Origin: Candidatus Atribacteria bacterium
Lineage (GTDB): Bacteria; Atribacterota; Atribacteria; Atribacterales; JASGLU01
Reading direction: 5' to 3'
DNA: 35,216 nt
NCBI GenBank assembly: GCA_030156825.1
Contig: JASGLU010000016.1
Location: 1 to 35,216 of the forward strand
Shown: positions 1 through 7,004 of the stretch, in pieces
Position numbering within the stretch: the first letter of the stretch is position 1
Layout of the letters: every line of letters begins with the position of its first letter
Position numbers and translations under genes: made by a program
Notes under the pieces: model-generated
What the model saw: the letters and a program-made list of their open reading frames with translations, nothing else
What the model was told of the DNA's origin: nothing
The model's database searches: none

Positions 1-81
1 ATCGAAATTCAGTATGTAGACAAGGAACACGATAAATCAATGCGGGAGATTTATGGTCTTAGTAATAGTGACAGAAAGTAA
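1..81 (+). CDS. C-terminal end of an unidentified protein (partial)
   Basis: The first frame is open from the window edge to a TAA at 79-81 and encodes 26 residues, charged and hydrophilic, ending in SNSDRK. The window cuts off the start. No family can be recognised from so short a tail. A long palindrome begins 10 bases after the stop and could be the terminator of this gene. The open frame may also be chance, since 26 codons without a stop is not strong evidence. Confidence 0.4.
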   Translation: MEIQYVDKEHDKSMREIYGLSNSDRK

Positions 82-91
82 ATATTAACTT

Positions 92-162
92 ATGGTCCCG
101 TGCCGGAACCAATGGAAACATTGTCCGGAGAGTTGGTTCCATTGGTTCCGGTATGGGACCAT
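92..162. repeat. Long imperfect palindrome, 26-nt arms
   Basis: The left arm at 92-117 and the right arm at 137-162 are reverse complements over 26 nt with two mismatches, around a 19-nt centre. Each arm contains GGAACCAATGGAA or its complement. No poly-T tract follows on either strand, so this is not a textbook terminator. It could be a transcript-end structure for the partial gene upstream or a mobile-element relic. Confidence 0.8.
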
Positions 163-185
163 TCCTGAATGTATTTATCAGGAAT
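161..185. repeat. Dispersed 8-9-8 hairpin repeat, copy A
   Basis: ATTCCTGA, a 9-nt loop, then TCAGGAAT: a perfect 8-bp inverted repeat. The loop matches, in reverse complement, 8 of 9 bases of the loop of the copy at 35129-35153, and the arms have the same layout as copies at 10569-10593 and 35083-35107. This looks like a small REP-type intergenic repeat family. Confidence 0.6.
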
Positions 186-247
186 TCAAACTATAAAGGG
201 GAAACCCCCTTACAATCCCCCAAAAAATAAAGAACATAAAAAGGCAA

Positions 248-285
248 AATCCACTGAGGGAGAGAAAACTCTCCCTCAGTGGATT
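248..285 (-). terminator. Perfect 17-bp hairpin, probable minus-strand terminator
   Basis: The arms at 248-264 and 269-285 are perfectly complementary over 17 nt with an AAAA loop. Read on the minus strand, the stem is followed by TTTTGCCTTTTTATG, a broken U-tract, which fits an intrinsic terminator for transcripts coming leftward from the ykuK-like gene. A weaker hairpin (AAGGGG / CCCCTT) lies at 196-211. Confidence 0.55.
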
Positions 286-384
286 CCTAATTAAAGGTTT
301 CGGGAATGGCGGAAACGAGGAGAAAATCCCCAAAAGAAAAGGTCTGATATAGGCTGATTTCTGAAACTCATGGTGCAACTTGGG

Positions 385-605
385 TTAACAGTTAATAGAA
401 TGTCTTTTATTTTTTTCTGCCATTTCTGTAGTTTCTCTTGCTTCTTCTTTTGCAGGTTCTTCTAATGGGTATTTTAATAATATCGCTTTTATCTTTTATA
501 GAATGCTCACCCTTTTTCGAGTATCTACGTTAGAAAAGCTTGGGGTACGTTTTTTCATTCTTCCCGGTCCTTTGCGACAGTAACAATAATATCTTTTGCT
601 GTCAT
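385..605 (-). pseudogene. Broken small open frames after the ykuK-like gene
   Basis: One nucleotide after the ykuK-like stop, an ATG at 605 begins a 16-residue frame (MTAKDIIVTVAKDREE) ending at 555. An ATG at 558 overlaps that stop and opens a second frame. The second frame has one internal TAA at 496-498 and then continues to a TAA at 385-387 with coding-like, charged sequence (AKEEARETTEMAEKNK). The tight coupling to the upstream stop and the coding-like composition suggest the remains of one small gene broken by a frameshift and a nonsense change. No family is recognised, and chance open frames remain possible. Confidence 0.3.
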
Positions 606-606
606 T

Positions 607-1107
607 TTAAGTGTGACGATGGGCCACCCTTGAAGCGCCAAAAGACTCGGGCTTTACTTTGGCCACGAACCCCTGGCTCTGGATCATACCTACCACCTCT
701 CGGATTAAGCTCCGAGTAGGACCGTTATTACCCACATCCACATGGATTTCCATATCATAGTTTGAAAGGTGGTTATCCGGAAAACTTTCCAGTTTTTCAA
801 TGAGCCGACGAGAAACATCGAGGGAAAGCAGGGCTTCCTGGTAAATCTTATCCCTAACAGTATATAAATCGGGAAAGTGCTCTTTTCGCCAGAAATATTT
901 TCCCCCAAAGCCAACCCGATGAATAATAATCGCGGTCACAAAAACCTGGAGAGGTGGGCTCTCCACTTCCCCGCGGGAATCGGTTCCAATGATTAAACGG
1001 TAGAAAAAGCGGGGCTCTTCCCGAATAAAACAGAAAAGGGAGCTTACCAATTCTTCAAAACTTACTCTTCCCTGGGTAGGGCTGTTAAAATACATAACCT
1101 CATTCAC
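607..1107 (-). CDS. ykuK: YkuK-family (DUF458) RNase H-like protein
   Basis: The 166-residue protein has the layout of the DUF458/YkuK family: the N-terminal YFNSPTQGRVSFEEL segment, then IIGTDS in the first strand of the predicted RNase H-like fold, and a C-terminal EIHVDVGNNGPTRSLI block. The biochemical activity of this family is not established; a nuclease role is inferred from the fold. The start chosen is GTG at 1107; an ATG four codons inside (1095) is an alternative. It is transcribed away from dut from a facing promoter. It is a single-gene unit unless the broken frames downstream once belonged to it. Confidence 0.85.
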   Translation of the reverse strand: MNEVMYFNSPTQGRVSFEELVSSLFCFIREEPRFFYRLIIGTDSRGEVESPPLQVFVTAIIIHRVGFGGKYFWRKEHFPDLYTVRDKIYQEALLSLDVSRRLIEKLESFPDNHLSNYDMEIHVDVGNNGPTRSLIREVVGMIQSQGFVAKVKPESFGASRVAHRHT

Positions 1108-1156
1108 TAATTAATCGCTCTTTCCTTCTTAGTTATTTAGAAATAAAGCTTTTTTC

Positions 1157-1186
1157 ATTTTACCACCAAACTATGTCCTTCTTCAA
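1157..1186 (-). promoter_or_regulatory. Candidate promoter of the ykuK-like gene
   Basis: On the minus strand, TTGAAG (1181-1186), an 18-nt spacer and TAAAAT (1157-1162). Its -35 box lies five bases from the -35 box proposed for dut, giving a back-to-back divergent promoter region. Confidence 0.4.
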
Positions 1187-1190
1187 TTTT

Positions 1191-1217
1191 TTGCAAAAAA
1201 GCAATAAATGGTAAAAT
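1191..1217 (+). promoter_or_regulatory. Candidate promoter of the dut-glgP-his run
   Basis: TTGCAA (1191-1196) and TAAAAT (1212-1217) are separated by a short 15-nt spacer. The start codon of dut is 44 nt downstream, preceded by GAGGAG. The short spacer makes this a moderate candidate, but no better one lies in the 154-nt divergent region. Confidence 0.4.
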
Positions 1218-1261
1218 AGTTCAGTTAGAATTATTCAGGAGGAATTAAGAGAGGAGTAACC

Positions 1262-1696
1262 ATGAAAGAGGAAGTAATAATTCGTTTTAAAAAATTAAAA
1301 GAGGAGGCTATAATTCCCCGCTTTGCTTTCCCAGATGATGCCTGCTTTGACCTTTTCAGTCCCCAGGAGCTTATTCTTTCTCCCAACGAGAGTGCAGTCA
1401 TCGACCTGGGAATCGCTTCCGAATTCCCTGTCGGCTATGAGGTGGTTTTACGACCCCGAAGCGGAATGGGGATAAAGCAGGGAGTTATGGTTCACATAGG
1501 AACTATCGATGCCGGCTACCGAGGAAGCTGGTTGGTGAGGCTTTTCAACTTAGGGAAAGACCTTTATCAGATTGAAAAAGGAGACCGAATCGTGCAAGGG
1601 GCTTTGCGTAAAGTGCCTCCAGTTCGTATTGTAGAGACCGAATATCTATCCCCCTCTCAACGAGGAGCAAATGGCCTGGGTTCAACCGGCCGATAA
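1262..1696 (+). CDS. dut: dUTP diphosphatase (dUTPase)
   Basis: Hydrolyses dUTP to dUMP and pyrophosphate, keeping uracil out of DNA and supplying dUMP for thymidylate; cytosolic homotrimer in this family. The 144 residues match trimeric dUTPase length. The motifs are present in order: motif 1 around 27-33 (ACFDLFS), motif 2 PRSGMG at 65-70, motif 3 GTIDAGYRG at 80-88, motif 4 GDRIVQ at 107-112 and motif 5 RGANGLGSTG at 134-143. Two deviations stand out: the usual Gly of motif 1 is Cys, and the motif 5 Phe that normally stacks on uracil is Leu. A dCTP deaminase/dUTPase relative is possible but less likely given motif 3. It is followed after 20 nt by glgP. Confidence 0.9.
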   Translation: MKEEVIIRFKKLKEEAIIPRFAFPDDACFDLFSPQELILSPNESAVIDLGIASEFPVGYEVVLRPRSGMGIKQGVMVHIGTIDAGYRGSWLVRLFNLGKDLYQIEKGDRIVQGALRKVPPVRIVETEYLSPSQRGANGLGSTGR

Positions 1697-1716
1697 ATTT
1701 AACTTAGGAGGAAGCT

Positions 1717-3477
1717 ATGGATACAATCCAAAAATTAAAAACCGAACAAGTTATAGCTTATTTCTCTATGGAAATAGCCCTTTTGCGGGAAATCCCTACC
1801 TATAGTGGAGGTTTGGGAGTGCTGGCGGGAGATACGGTTCGCTCAGCAGCTGACCTTTCCCTGCCTTTCGTAGCAGTAACTCTTCTTAGCCGGCGGGGCT
1901 ACTTTCGACAAGAGCTAACCCCAGACGGCCAACAGGTTGAACATCCGGTAGAATGGGATGTCGGAAAATTACTAACTCCCCTTCCCAATTCAATCCAGGT
2001 AGAAATAGAAGGGCGCTCGGTTGAGGTAAAAGCCTGGGTATACCACTGGAAAAGTGTTACCGGGGGAGTGGTACCTGTAATCTTTTTAGATACCGACACC
2101 GAGAACAACCATCCAGAAGACCAGGCCATCACCCACTATCTGTACGGTGGAGACCATAAATACCGCCTGAAACAGGAAATTATCCTGGGAATCGGCGGGG
2201 TCAGGATGCTCAGGTCTTTAGGGTTCAACGTGAGAAAATACCACATCAACGAAGGACATGCTGCCCTCTTAAGTTTAGAATTGTTAAGAGAAGTTCGAGA
2301 TTCGGAAAAAGAGCATTTCGAAAAAATATGGGATATCCAGAAGGTTAAAAATCTATGCGTTTTTACCACCCATACGCCAGTAGAAGCCGGTCACGACCAA
2401 TTTCCCTACGATTTAGTCCACGAAGTGCTTGGAAATCCAGTTCCCTTCCCCCTACTGCAAGAATTGAGTGGTAAAGATGGTCTGAACATGACCCGTTTAG
2501 CTCTTAACCTAAGTGGATATGTAAACGGGGTGGCTAAAAGGCACAGTGAGGTATCTCGCAACATGTTCCCCGGTTATACTATCTATTCTATCACCAATGG
2601 GGTGCACAGTTTTCAGTGGACTTCTCCTTCCTTTAAGCAACTATTCGATAAATATATCCCTGGCTGGGCTCATGAACCGGAGTTGCTCACCCGGGTAGAC
2701 GTTATCCCCGATAGCGAAGTCTGGGAAGCCCATCGAACAGAAAAAAGACGCTTGTTAGAGCTGGTCCAACAAAAAACCGGCCAAAAAATGGAAGAAAATG
2801 TTCTAACCATAGGTTTTGCCCGCCGCATGACCGCTTACAAAAGACCTCATTTCATCTTCTGCGATATAGAACGACTGAAGAAGATCAGAAATAGAGGAAA
2901 ATTCCAAATTATTTTTGCCGGTAAAGCTCACCCTAACGATTACGAAGGCAAGAATTTGATTCGGCAGATTCTTAGCTACGCTGAAAATCTGCGAGCAGAA
3001 ATTCCAGTAGTCTTTTTAGAAGATTATGACCTGGAAATAGCCAAAAGTCTAACTTCCGGAGTGGACATATGGCTAAACACTCCCCAAAAACCGATGGAAG
3101 CTTCTGGCACAAGTGGTATGAAAGCCGCCCACAACGGAGTTTTAAACTTTAGTATCCTTGATGGCTGGTGGATTGAAGGATGTATCGAAGGGATAACCGG
3201 TTGGGCTATCGGCCCCGGAGTAGGTAAGGAAATTTCCCCCGAAGCCCAATACCAGCAAGAAATAAACGATTTTTACAACAAGCTGGAATATATTATTTTA
3301 CCCACTTATTACCAGCAAACCGACTGGTGGATAAAATTAATGAAAAATTCTATTGGGAAAATAGCTTCTTATTTCAACACTCACCGGATGATGAAGCGCT
3401 ATATTACCGAGGCTTACTTCCACCAACCGGCGGTTTTTTCTATAAACAATTCGCTTACTTCAGATAAAAGGGGGTGA
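1717..3477 (+). CDS. glgP: Alpha-glucan (glycogen) phosphorylase, short form
   Basis: Predicted GT35 phosphorylase, which splits alpha-1,4-glucans with phosphate to give glucose 1-phosphate using pyridoxal phosphate. At 586 residues it is the short bacterial/archaeal form, lacking the long N-terminal extensions of muscle-type enzymes. Visible signatures are YFSMEIAL near the N-terminus, HINEGHAALL, TTHTPVEAGHDQF, TNGVHSFQW, GFARRMTAYKRP, FAGKAHP and the cofactor-region EASGTSGMKAAHNG, whose Lys should carry PLP. The start is ATG after AGGAGG. It sits 20 nt after dut and only 5 nt before hisB, so glycogen breakdown is probably co-transcribed with histidine synthesis. No other glycogen gene is in view. 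Confidence 0.93.
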   Translation: MDTIQKLKTEQVIAYFSMEIALLREIPTYSGGLGVLAGDTVRSAADLSLPFVAVTLLSRRGYFRQELTPDGQQVEHPVEWDVGKLLTPLPNSIQVEIEGRSVEVKAWVYHWKSVTGGVVPVIFLDTDTENNHPEDQAITHYLYGGDHKYRLKQEIILGIGGVRMLRSLGFNVRKYHINEGHAALLSLELLREVRDSEKEHFEKIWDIQKVKNLCVFTTHTPVEAGHDQFPYDLVHEVLGNPVPFPLLQELSGKDGLNMTRLALNLSGYVNGVAKRHSEVSRNMFPGYTIYSITNGVHSFQWTSPSFKQLFDKYIPGWAHEPELLTRVDVIPDSEVWEAHRTEKRRLLELVQQKTGQKMEENVLTIGFARRMTAYKRPHFIFCDIERLKKIRNRGKFQIIFAGKAHPNDYEGKNLIRQILSYAENLRAEIPVVFLEDYDLEIAKSLTSGVDIWLNTPQKPMEASGTSGMKAAHNGVLNFSILDGWWIEGCIEGITGWAIGPGVGKEISPEAQYQQEINDFYNKLEYIILPTYYQQTDWWIKLMKNSIGKIASYFNTHRMMKRYITEAYFHQPAVFSINNSLTSDKRG

Positions 3478-3482
3478 TTTGA

Positions 3483-4067
3483 GTGGAAACGAGAGAAGCC
3501 ACTCTAAAAAGAAGCACCCGGGAAACCGAAATAGAATTGTCCCTTCGTCTGGACGGTCAAAGGGAAATTGCGCTCGACCTTCCTATGGCCTTTTTCCCAC
3601 ATATTCTTACCAGCTTAGCCTTTCATGCCGGCTGGGACCTGAAAATAAAAGGGCGGGGCGATTTAGAAACCGATGCTCATCATCTGGTTGAAGATTTAGG
3701 AATAGTTTTAGGTGAAGCTTTGTTAGAAGCCCTGGGTGACAAAAAGGGCATCCAGAGGTTCGGCCACTCTTTTATCCCTATGGATGAAGCCTTGAGTATG
3801 GTAGCGGTAGATTTAGGAGGAAGGGCTTTTTTAAAATTAGACCTGCCGGCAATCGGGGAACGGGTGGGAGATTTTGAAATAAACTTAATAGAAGAGTTTT
3901 TACGTTCCTTTAGCTATGGAGCAAAAATCACTCTTCATGCTAAAATATGGTGGGGGTACAATCCTCACCATGTTTTAGAATCCCTCTTTAAGGCTTTGGG
4001 AAAAGCGATTGGGGAAGCCCAAAAAATAACCGGAGAAGTCGTTCCATCTACCAAAGGAATTCTATAG
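3483..4067 (+). CDS. hisB: Imidazoleglycerol-phosphate dehydratase
   Basis: Sixth step of histidine synthesis: dehydrates imidazoleglycerol phosphate to imidazoleacetol phosphate, with manganese. The 194 residues match the monofunctional bacterial enzyme. The two metal-binding repeats are clear: DAHHLVEDLG in the N-terminal half and HHVLESLFKALG near the C-terminus, with AFFPHILTSLAFH before the first. The start is GTG at 3483 preceded by GGGGTGAT, five bases after the glgP stop. First of five consecutive his genes. The histidinol-phosphatase domain found in E. coli HisB is absent. Confidence 0.95.
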   Translation: METREATLKRSTRETEIELSLRLDGQREIALDLPMAFFPHILTSLAFHAGWDLKIKGRGDLETDAHHLVEDLGIVLGEALLEALGDKKGIQRFGHSFIPMDEALSMVAVDLGGRAFLKLDLPAIGERVGDFEINLIEEFLRSFSYGAKITLHAKIWWGYNPHHVLESLFKALGKAIGEAQKITGEVVPSTKGIL

Positions 4068-4079
4068 GAGTGATTTTTA

Positions 4080-4688
4080 ATGATTGCCATCGTAAATTAC
4101 GGAATTGGAAATTTATTCAGTGTAGCGCAAGCTTTGAAAAAATTAGGAGAAGAAGTGGTAGTAACCAATGATCCCTCAGTGATTGAGCAAGCTGAAGCCA
4201 TTATCTTACCCGGAGTAGGCTCTTTTGGAGAAGCGATGAAAAACTTGGAAGAAAATCAGCTAATTCCCGCCATAGTAAATGGAGCAAACCAAAAAAAACC
4301 CATTTTAGGAATTTGTCTTGGGTTACAAATCCTCTTTAGCCAAAGCCAGGAAGCCACTCAGCAAAGCGGGCTTTCTCTCATTCCAGGCGAAGTCAGAAAA
4401 CTACCCCCTACCAATAAAGTACCTCATATCGGCTGGAATCAGGTCTCAATCCTGGAAGAATCCCCTCTGGGAGAAGGAATAGCTTCGGGGGAATTTTTCT
4501 ATTTTGCTCACTCCTATTATGTCGTTCCTGAAAAAGAAGAAAACGTAGTTGCTATTTGTAACTACAACGTAGTTATTCCTGCCATGATTAAGCAGGGCAA
4601 AATAGCCGGAGTACAATTTCATCCAGAAAAAAGTTCTACCGGCGGAATTCAATTCTTAAAAAATTGGCAGAGGTGGATTAGAGAGTGA
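4080..4688 (+). CDS. hisH: Imidazole glycerol phosphate synthase, glutaminase subunit
   Basis: Class I glutamine amidotransferase that releases ammonia from glutamine and passes it through a channel to HisF. The catalytic Cys79 is in GICLGLQIL, and the His181/Glu183 pair is in GVQFHPEKS, completing the triad. The oxyanion-region PGVGSF and the HisF-interface PHIGWNQ are also present. At 202 residues it is the normal length. The ATG follows TAGGAGTGA with good spacing, 12 nt after hisB. Its stop overlaps the hisA start (GTGA), so the two are translationally coupled. Confidence 0.96.
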   Translation: MIAIVNYGIGNLFSVAQALKKLGEEVVVTNDPSVIEQAEAIILPGVGSFGEAMKNLEENQLIPAIVNGANQKKPILGICLGLQILFSQSQEATQQSGLSLIPGEVRKLPPTNKVPHIGWNQVSILEESPLGEGIASGEFFYFAHSYYVVPEKEENVVAICNYNVVIPAMIKQGKIAGVQFHPEKSSTGGIQFLKNWQRWIRE

Positions 4689-5428
4689 TTATCCCTATCC
4701 CGGCTATTGATATAATTCAAGGAGAAGTGGTACGACTGGAAGAGGGAAATTATCAAAAGAAAACCATTTTTTCTCAGCAACCGGTCGAAATAGCCCGTCA
4801 ATTTGAAGCTCGAGGGGCCTCATGGCTTCATCTGGTAGATTTAGAAGGAGCCAAAGCGGGAAAACCGGTAAACTTCCCCACTATCAAAAAAATTATTCAG
4901 TCGGTGACTATTCCCACAGAAGTAGGAGGAGGCATCCGTGATCTGGCAACTTTACAAAAATATTTAGACGCCGGCGCTCAAAGGGTAATTATCGGGAGTA
5001 TAGCCGTTACCAACTCTCCCCTCTTACAGGAAATGTTACTCCAAGCAGGGGAAGAACGTTTGGTAGTAAGTCTGGACGTAAAAGACGGCTTTTTGGCAGT
5101 TCACGGTTGGTTACAGGCAAGCTCCACCCCAGCTTCTAATCTCGCCCGAGAGCTCAAGCAGATGGGTGTTTCCCATTTTATCTGGACCAATATCTCCCGT
5201 GATGGAACGCAAAAGGGAATCGACCTCGAAGCGCTCGAGCTTTTCCTCCAAGAAAGCGGTATCTCTCAAGTAATAGTGGCCGGCGGGGTAGCCACGCTGG
5301 AAGATATTAGAAACCTGAAAAAAATTGAAGATAGAATAGAAGGGGTTATTTTGGGACGGGCCCTTTATTCCGGTGCTATTCAACTGGAAGAAGTGCTGAA
5401 AATAGTTAAGGAGGATAACAAATGTTAG
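4685..5428 (+). CDS. hisA: Phosphoribosylformimino-AICAR-phosphate isomerase
   Basis: Amadori isomerase of histidine synthesis that turns ProFAR into PRFAR, the substrate of HisF. This is a half-barrel-duplicated TIM barrel of 247 residues. The general-base Asp9 is in [14 protein letters not shown] and the second catalytic Asp131 is in VVSLDVKDG. Phosphate-binding loops are EVGGGIRD and the C-terminal [10 protein letters not shown] and ILGRALYSG. The start is GTG at 4685, overlapping the hisH stop by four bases; its 3' end overlaps hisF by seven. The sequence has HisA hallmarks and no sign of the bifunctional PriA form. Confidence 0.95.
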   Translation: MIIPIPAIDIIQGEVVRLEEGNYQKKTIFSQQPVEIARQFEARGASWLHLVDLEGAKAGKPVNFPTIKKIIQSVTIPTEVGGGIRDLATLQKYLDAGAQRVIIGSIAVTNSPLLQEMLLQAGEERLVVSLDVKDGFLAVHGWLQASSTPASNLARELKQMGVSHFIWTNISRDGTQKGIDLEALELFLQESGISQVIVAGGVATLEDIRNLKKIEDRIEGVILGRALYSGAIQLEEVLKIVKEDNKC

Positions 5429-6225
5429 CCAAGCGAATTATCCCCTGTCTGGATGTTCAAAATGGTCAAGTGGTAAAAGGAATCCATTTTGAAGACCTCC
5501 GACAGGTAGGTGACCCGGTAGAATTGGCCCAAAGGTACGAGCAAGAAGGGGCCGATGAATTGGTCTTTTTAGATATCACCGCTTCTTATGAACAAAGAGG
5601 TACCATGGTTGAAGTAGCAGAAAAAGTGGCTCAGGAGTTAACCATTCCTTTTACCGTAGGAGGAGGGATAAACACCACCCAACAAGTGGTCAACCTTCTG
5701 AAGGCAGGAGCGGATAAAGTATCTATTAATACTGCAGCCGTTATTAACCCGGAACTCATCCGGGAGTTGGCTGACAAATTTGGCAGTCAATGTGTGGTGG
5801 TAGCTATTGATGTGAAGAGAACCTGGGACCGGATTACCCACCGTAGCTACTGGGAGGTGTTTATCAAAGGGGGGCGTACTCCTACCGGCAAAGATGCCCT
5901 TTCCTGGGCCCAAAAAGTAGAACAAATGGGAGCAGGAGAAATTCTCTTAACCAGCATGGATACCGACGGTACGCAATCAGGGTACGATATCAGCCTTACC
6001 CGTAAAATTTCCGAAGAGGTCAATATCCCGGTTATTGCCTCCGGTGGGGCCGGAAGATTAGAACATCTATCTGCCATCCTGAGAGAAGGAAAAGCCGATG
6101 CGGCTCTGGTCGCATCTATCTTTCACTACCGGAAGTTCACCATTCCCGAAGCAAAACTATTTTTGCAGAAAAAAGGTATTTTAGTGAGGATGAATGACGA
6201 TGGAGCAAGTTTGGCAGAAAATTAA
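5422..6225 (+). CDS. hisF: Imidazole glycerol phosphate synthase, cyclase subunit
   Basis: Uses ammonia from HisH to split and cyclise PRFAR into imidazole glycerol phosphate and AICAR. This is a TIM barrel with catalytic Asp11 ([11 protein letters not shown]) and Asp130 (VVVAIDVKR), plus phosphate loops FTVGGGIN and [10 protein letters not shown]. At 267 residues it is slightly longer than the usual 250-255. Its start lies inside the end of hisA and its end overlaps hisIE by 32 nt, the tightest packing in the run. HisH and HisF together complete the synthase. Confidence 0.97.
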   Translation: MLAKRIIPCLDVQNGQVVKGIHFEDLRQVGDPVELAQRYEQEGADELVFLDITASYEQRGTMVEVAEKVAQELTIPFTVGGGINTTQQVVNLLKAGADKVSINTAAVINPELIRELADKFGSQCVVVAIDVKRTWDRITHRSYWEVFIKGGRTPTGKDALSWAQKVEQMGAGEILLTSMDTDGTQSGYDISLTRKISEEVNIPVIASGGAGRLEHLSAILREGKADAALVASIFHYRKFTIPEAKLFLQKKGILVRMNDDGASLAEN

Positions 6226-6877
6226 GTTTAATGATCAAGGTTTAATCCCGGTAATTGTGCAAGAGGTAAAAAGTGGAAAAGTGCTCATGTTAGCCTATAT
6301 GAATCAAGAGGCTCTCGAGCAAACACTCCAAACCGGAACTACCTGGTTTTACAGCCGAAGCCGTCAAAAATTGTGGAATAAAGGTGAAATTAGCGGCAAC
6401 TATCAAAAAGTAAAACGGCTTTTTTTAGACTGTGACGAGGACGCCTTACTGGTGCAAGTAGAGCAAACCAGAGTGGCTTGCCACACCGGTTTTTATTCCT
6501 GTTTTCACCGAGAGCTAACTAAAGAGGGAGTTACCGAAGCCTCGGCCTCTTTCCCTCCTTTTAGCCTCAGTTCTTTTCTGGTTGAACTATTTGAAGTAAT
6601 AGAGGAGAGAAAGAACAACCCGCAGTCAGATTCCTACACCAGCAAATTATTTCAGACTGGAAAAGAAAAAATATTGCGGAAAATTTCTGAAGAAACTACC
6701 GAAGTAATTTTAGCCGCCCTGGAAGAAAACGGAAAAGAGCACCTAACCTGGGAAGCAGCTGATTTAATCTATCACCTGTTGGTGCTTCTCTCGCAAGCAG
6801 AAATAGACTGGTATCAAGTTTTAGCCGAACTCCAAAAAAGGAGAAAAGGAAAGGAGCCTCAAAACACTCTTGATTGA
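6194..6877 (+). CDS. hisIE: Bifunctional phosphoribosyl-AMP cyclohydrolase / phosphoribosyl-ATP pyrophosphatase
   Basis: Carries out steps 2 and 3 of histidine synthesis. The N-terminal cyclohydrolase domain (about 1-125) has [12 protein letters not shown], the metal-binding DCDEDA and the zinc-binding [10 protein letters not shown]. The C-terminal pyrophosphatase domain (about 130-220) is all-helical with [12 protein letters not shown] and [12 protein letters not shown]. The start at 6194 is inside hisF; an ATG two codons later (6200) is also possible. It ends the his group here. hisG, hisD and hisC are not in the window and must lie elsewhere. Confidence 0.95.
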   Translation: MTMEQVWQKIKFNDQGLIPVIVQEVKSGKVLMLAYMNQEALEQTLQTGTTWFYSRSRQKLWNKGEISGNYQKVKRLFLDCDEDALLVQVEQTRVACHTGFYSCFHRELTKEGVTEASASFPPFSLSSFLVELFEVIEERKNNPQSDSYTSKLFQTGKEKILRKISEETTEVILAALEENGKEHLTWEAADLIYHLLVLLSQAEIDWYQVLAELQKRRKGKEPQNTLD

Positions 6878-6899
6878 TGGGTGCAGGTTATGGTAATAT
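6870..6899 (+). promoter_or_regulatory. Candidate promoter of the tRNA gene
   Basis: TTGATT (6870-6875), an 18-nt spacer and TAATAT (6894-6899), the latter within the small palindrome GGTAATATTTACC. Transcription would begin about six bases before the tRNA. It overlaps the end of hisIE. Confidence 0.4.
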
Positions 6900-6912
6900 T
6901 TACCGTACTTGG

Positions 6913-6987
6913 GGGTCCATAGCTCAGCGGTAGAGCAGCCGGCTCATAACCGGTCGGTCCCTGGTTCGAATCCGGGTGGACCCACCA
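6913..6987 (+). tRNA. tRNA-Met (anticodon CAT), encoded CCA end
   Basis: A full cloverleaf is visible. The acceptor GGGTCCA (6913-6919) pairs with TGGACCC (6977-6983), followed by discriminator A and CCA at 6985-6987. The anticodon stem closes the loop CTCATAA (6943-6949) with CAT at 6945-6947. The T-loop is TTCGAAT (6965-6971). The first pair is a normal G-C, so it is not an initiator tRNA. CAT can also be tRNA-Ile2, which reads AUA after lysidine modification; the GCCGGCTCATAACCGGT arm is typical of elongator Met. Confidence 0.95.
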
Positions 6988-7004
6988 GCCTGTGTTTTTT
7001 TCTT

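Noticed and set aside
92-285. Hairpin cluster as a possible CRISPR array
   Set aside because: The repeats are inverted and different from each other, with no regularly spaced direct repeat.
6909-7004. A 32-residue N-terminal extension of the Nif3 frame
   Set aside because: It is translated from the tRNA-Met gene itself; the family begins at the Met at 7005.
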